From positions 1 to 62,849 of IMG/VR virus record IMGVR_UViG_3300020451_001669: 62,849 nucleotides of DNA; one strand, written 5' to 3'. The position numbers and the translations under genes are program-made. This stretch comes from a virus. Below the pieces are notes generated by a model. The model was not told the DNA's origin. It worked only from the letters and a program-made list of their open reading frames with translations, and made no database searches. This document shows, one piece after another, positions 59,592 to 62,849 of the stretch (position 1 is the stretch's first letter; each line of letters opens with the position of its first letter).

Positions 59592-62390
59592 ATGCCATCG
59601 AGACCATTCTTTGCGGACATCAAGTTTGATGCGGACAATCTGCTCATAGCCTATGGAGAAGGATCTCCCGAATCTTCTAAGGCAGCAGATGTTTCATCAC
59701 TGTATTTGCGCTCCGATGCAACCGATTCGGCAACCAGTCTTTATATCAAAGATTCAGGAACAGGCAATACCGGATGGACCCCTGTTGCCGTAATACCATC
59801 CGGAGCTTCTGCCGGAATGGTTCCATTTTTGGCTTCAGATGGCAACCTTGGGGTTGAATCTGTAGGAGCTTTTTACTGGGACGCATCTAACGATAGACTT
59901 GGCATCAACACAAGCAGCCCTCAAACGGCTCTTCATGTATTTGACAACGGAGCCTTTACCTCTCGGTTGATTTTCCAGACCACTACTACCTCGAACGCTC
60001 CTGGCGTTCAGTTGCAATGGGACGGAGCAGGCACTCGCCGAGTCCTCATGAGAGGTATAACGGTTGGAACTCTTGGCGCTGCCATAGAGTTCTATGCCAA
60101 GCCGGATTCTGCTACTGCTGTTCAGAACTACATGACCATCGAAGCCGATGGCGATGTTACTATCGAGGCAGGCGACCTTGTTGTTCCGAATATGACTGCT
60201 TCGGTAGAGTCTGATGTTGTCTATTATGATTCTGCTACCGGCTTGCTTAGTTACGGAACCGCCCCGTCTGGCGGAGGAGGCTCCGTAGATGGATCCGGAG
60301 CAGCAGACCAGATCGCCTATTGGGTTGATTCCGACACATTGACTGGTTCTGCTGACTTCTTGTTTGACGGATCGGTTATGACGGTTCCTTCGGATACGAC
60401 TCCGGGCAATCTTTCGATCACATTCGACGGCGACACGAACACCGGTATTCAAGGGCTAACGGGCGATCAGATTGCTATGCGAGCAGGCGGCGAGACTGTT
60501 GCCATATTCAGTTACAATGTATCTGCTCCTCAAACTCAGTTCTCTGGTAATGTTTTGGTCACAAATGGTCATGTCAATCTCAATGACCAATACGAGTTGC
60601 AGCTTCAAGAGGATGTTGCTAACGGCAATGCATATGTAGCATTCCGTGCCGCTGCCGATATGACCGCCGCATCGGGAACTTACACTCTTACGATGCCCGC
60701 TGAAACCCCGGCAGACAACCAGGTTCTTAGATGGAACAACTCAAACTCAGACTTTGACTGGGTTACGATGGCCGATGTCTTTACGGGCGGCGGTTCTTCA
60801 GGACAGGTTGCCTACTACACAGGCTCGACTGCTCTTGGAGGCGAAGCGGCTTTCGCATACGATTCGGGCACGAATATTCTTACCGTCGATACGATTTCTC
60901 TTTCTTTGGGAGCGGTAGGAACGCCCAGTTTGACTTTCCAAGGAGATACAAATACAGGTATCTATAGTCCATCCGCAGACATACTGACTATCTCTGCGGG
61001 CGGGGCCGCTATAGTTGATTTTGATAATATCAGCACTGATAAGGGGATCATTCTAAAGCAAACTGGTCATATATTTGTTGCTCCTGATCCTGTGGCCCTT
61101 ACAACGCCTACCTACACATTTGCTGCTGATACTACATCTGGTTTTGGTCGATTTCAGTCTGGCACATTCCTTGGCTGGTCCGCTATTGTTTCCAATACAA
61201 ATGTCATGTATGCGTTCGATGCTTTTGGTCAGACATTTGTTTACTTCGTTGCCGATAACATTCTCCTTGACAGTCCCGGCCCTGTCCAGCTTCAAACCGA
61301 TACTCAGTTATCTGTCGGCCCAAACTGTACGGCTTCTGTGCCTTCTATAGTGTTTGCCAACAACGCTTTAGATACGGGATTCTTTCCGGCAGGAACAGAC
61401 CTAATAGGTCTATCAGGTCAAACTGTTCATTGGTTGACTTTTGATGGGGCTAATTACGACCTGACGCTTCTTGACGAATCAACTATAACGCTATCTGATT
61501 CAGGTTCAGCGAATTCAGTTTCTCTGAAGGCGATCGGCACGATGTCTACGTCGTATACGCTTGCTTTTCCTGCTGCTGCCCCTTCAGATGGAGAAGTTCT
61601 TGAGTGGGATACGAGTTCATCAGCCTTTGTCTGGTCAACGCCTTCCGGCGGAGGTAGCGGGTCTTCTGTTGAATTTGATCTAACCCAAGTTAGTCCTACA
61701 TTGGCTCTTCTTGATGCGGTATACCATGATGGTTCTGCATGGCAAAAAGCCCAAGCAGACGATGCTGAGACCCTCGGTACTCATGTTGTCATATCGAAGA
61801 GCGGGAATGACTATACTCTCTGTCAATCAGGTCGAGTAACTGTATCAAGCCACGGCTTGACTGTTGGAGAATACTACTTTACTTCTTCTGCTTCAGCGGG
61901 AGTTCTAACTGCGACAGAGCCCTCAAACTTCAGTAACCCGTTGGTCTATGTTGAAGATGCGAATACCATCCATGTATTACCATTTAGGCCTTCGGCGATT
62001 AACCCTATCGATGACAACTTTGGCCTTATACCTATTTGGGCAGAAGAGAACTCGACGCTTTCAAGCGCAACATATGAATGGGCATTCGGCAACGGAGCCA
62101 ACATGCCCAATGACGGCGGCGTCGTAATCCCATTTGATTATGAGATTGTACACATGGGCGGCGTAAACGGCAACGCCAGCGGCACATGGACGGTTAGAGC
62201 CGAAAGAAACGGTTCTACTTTCGCGGTAGCGGCAGAGGTTTCTTTGTCTTCAGAAAGATCGGCTACTGCTACGTTTTCTGCAGGATCAAGACCCCAGGGC
62301 AATGCTGGCGATCGGTTCAATTTTTACACAGTTACTAGCTCATCGTCATCTACTCCCTGCACGGTGATCGCTTATATCAAGCCGAGGTAA
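59592..62390 (+). CDS. Tail fibre protein
   Basis: 932 aa, starting PSRPFFADIKFDADN, similar to the previous fibre's start (ASRSFFADINLDQNE), so the two share an attachment domain. The shaft has repeats such as FDGDTNTGIQGLTGDQIAMRAGG and FQGDTNTGIYSPSADILTIS (the DTNTGI element, typical of phage and collagen-like fibre shafts). The C-terminal domain (GVVIPFDYEIVHMGG, GTWTVRAERNGSTF) is a beta-sandwich. Probably a second adhesin with different specificity. Confidence 0.83.
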   Translation: MPSRPFFADIKFDADNLLIAYGEGSPESSKAADVSSLYLRSDATDSATSLYIKDSGTGNTGWTPVAVIPSGASAGMVPFLASDGNLGVESVGAFYWDASNDRLGINTSSPQTALHVFDNGAFTSRLIFQTTTTSNAPGVQLQWDGAGTRRVLMRGITVGTLGAAIEFYAKPDSATAVQNYMTIEADGDVTIEAGDLVVPNMTASVESDVVYYDSATGLLSYGTAPSGGGGSVDGSGAADQIAYWVDSDTLTGSADFLFDGSVMTVPSDTTPGNLSITFDGDTNTGIQGLTGDQIAMRAGGETVAIFSYNVSAPQTQFSGNVLVTNGHVNLNDQYELQLQEDVANGNAYVAFRAAADMTAASGTYTLTMPAETPADNQVLRWNNSNSDFDWVTMADVFTGGGSSGQVAYYTGSTALGGEAAFAYDSGTNILTVDTISLSLGAVGTPSLTFQGDTNTGIYSPSADILTISAGGAAIVDFDNISTDKGIILKQTGHIFVAPDPVALTTPTYTFAADTTSGFGRFQSGTFLGWSAIVSNTNVMYAFDAFGQTFVYFVADNILLDSPGPVQLQTDTQLSVGPNCTASVPSIVFANNALDTGFFPAGTDLIGLSGQTVHWLTFDGANYDLTLLDESTITLSDSGSANSVSLKAIGTMSTSYTLAFPAAAPSDGEVLEWDTSSSAFVWSTPSGGGSGSSVEFDLTQVSPTLALLDAVYHDGSAWQKAQADDAETLGTHVVISKSGNDYTLCQSGRVTVSSHGLTVGEYYFTSSASAGVLTATEPSNFSNPLVYVEDANTIHVLPFRPSAINPIDDNFGLIPIWAEENSTLSSATYEWAFGNGANMPNDGGVVIPFDYEIVHMGGVNGNASGTWTVRAERNGSTFAVAAEVSLSSERSATATFSAGSRPQGNAGDRFNFYTVTSSSSSTPCTVIAYIKPR

Positions 62391-62396
62391 TTGCAT

Positions 62397-62744
62397 ATGG
62401 CCAGTTCAGCAGTTTCAAATGTTCTAAACAGTAGCGTTGTAGGTCTTCAATGGACTATACCTGATCCTGAAAACAGAACCTATAAGCTATTTCAGTATCT
62501 ACCCGTCAACTTTACCATAGAAGAGATATACTACGAGTTAGATAGCGGAACTTGCTCTCTCAATGTTCGCCTTGAAGCTGTTAGCGTTGGAGGCTTTTCT
62601 TCCCTCTCGGCAACTACTACAGAGCAGAGTGCTTCTGCGAGCAGTAACAACGATGCAAGCGTAGGGGAAACGCTTGATCTAGTTGTTTCCTCCGTTTCAG
62701 GAGCAGACATGCTTAGTCTAACGATCATAGGAACGGAAACCTAA
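62397..62744 (+). CDS. Small fibre-tip-like protein
   Basis: 115 aa from the ATG at 62397 with GAGG upstream; TTG 62391 is an alternative. Beta-rich: VGLQWTIPDPENRTYKLFQY, FTIEEIYYELDSGTCSLNVR, ending LSLTIIGTET. It resembles the C-terminal sandwich of the preceding fibre and may cap it or act as a separate small adhesin. The next gene starts three bases later. Confidence 0.65.
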   Translation: MASSAVSNVLNSSVVGLQWTIPDPENRTYKLFQYLPVNFTIEEIYYELDSGTCSLNVRLEAVSVGGFSSLSATTTEQSASASSNNDASVGETLDLVVSSVSGADMLSLTIIGTET

Positions 62745-62746
62745 AT

Positions 62747-62849
62747 ATGGGATTCTGGTATGCGTCCATTATAGCATCACCTCCGCCGCCACCTCCGCCT
62801 CCGCCGCCGCCGCCGCCGCCACCTCCTCCGCCTCCGCCACCGCCACCAC
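62747..62849 (+). CDS. Start of a polyproline protein (cut by the window end)
   Basis: The open frame reads MGFWYASIIAS followed by 23 prolines encoded by mixed CCN codons, then runs off the window. The short hydrophobic N-terminus contains two aromatic residues. Its last 19 bases equal bases 103-121 in the same codon register, so it may be the N-terminal half of the protein whose C-terminus is at 1-177. The contig probably ended here because CCN repeats cannot be assembled with short reads. Confidence 0.75.
   Translation, partial: MGFWYASIIASPPPPPPPPPPPPPPPPPPPPPPP

Overview
The window is part of the genome of a large tailed bacteriophage (Caudoviricetes). It carries a large terminase, a portal, a prohead protease/scaffold, a decoration protein, an HK97-fold major capsid protein and long tail fibres. 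It also carries a rich set of nucleotide-metabolism genes: GMP reductase, ThyA, DHFR, class II ribonucleotide reductase and dUTPase. No tape measure, tail tube or sheath, DNA polymerase, helicase or primase is visible, so this is probably a fragment of a larger genome. Both window ends lie inside CCN-rich polyproline coding sequence, which suggests that assembly broke at low-complexity repeats. The host cannot be named from the sequence.

Layout. 1-660: tail end of a polyproline protein, a hairpin-rich non-coding stretch and a terminator. 705-9355: nucleotide and early genes (guaC, thyA, DHFR, a DEDDh exonuclease), two minus-strand genes, a minus-strand lysozyme, small membrane proteins and a FliA-like sigma factor. 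9352-14498: a tightly packed run of macro domain, HNH protein, two tandem DUF115-like proteins, DHH phosphoesterase and AAA+ ATPase. 14662-18930: class II RNR whose C-terminal redox tail is present twice, on either side of a homing-endonuclease-like gene, followed by dUTPase. 18934-24774: three structural-type genes and a terminase interrupted in its P-loop by an intein. 24794-35726: about fourteen hydrophilic, low-complexity genes, probably virion-internal or prohead-core proteins, sharing short motifs. 35741-47632: portal fused to a Vsr/DUF559-like nuclease domain, two unknown proteins, a 1939-residue protease/scaffold, decoration protein and major capsid protein, closed by a strong terminator. 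47797-52810: a second polyproline protein, a structured RNA locus containing a tRNA-like fold, two glycosyltransferase-like genes and a subtilisin-like protease. 52861-62849: repetitive tail or head fibres and another polyproline gene cut by the window end.

Genes are nearly all on the plus strand, with 1-4 nt ATGA/TAATG overlaps that suggest translational coupling. The nucleotide genes would supply dNTPs from host ribonucleotides. The sigma factor probably redirects host RNA polymerase to a phage gene class. The packaging and head genes follow the usual order terminase, portal, protease/scaffold, decoration, capsid, but with unusual fusions.

The most noteworthy points are: the duplicated RNR tail around the endonuclease gene; the portal-nuclease fusion; a likely -1 frameshift at an A9 run joining a virion protein to a zinc-ribbon module; a terminase intein whose endonuclease motifs look degenerate; a non-decoding tRNA-like structure; and short motifs shared among the putative internal virion proteins.
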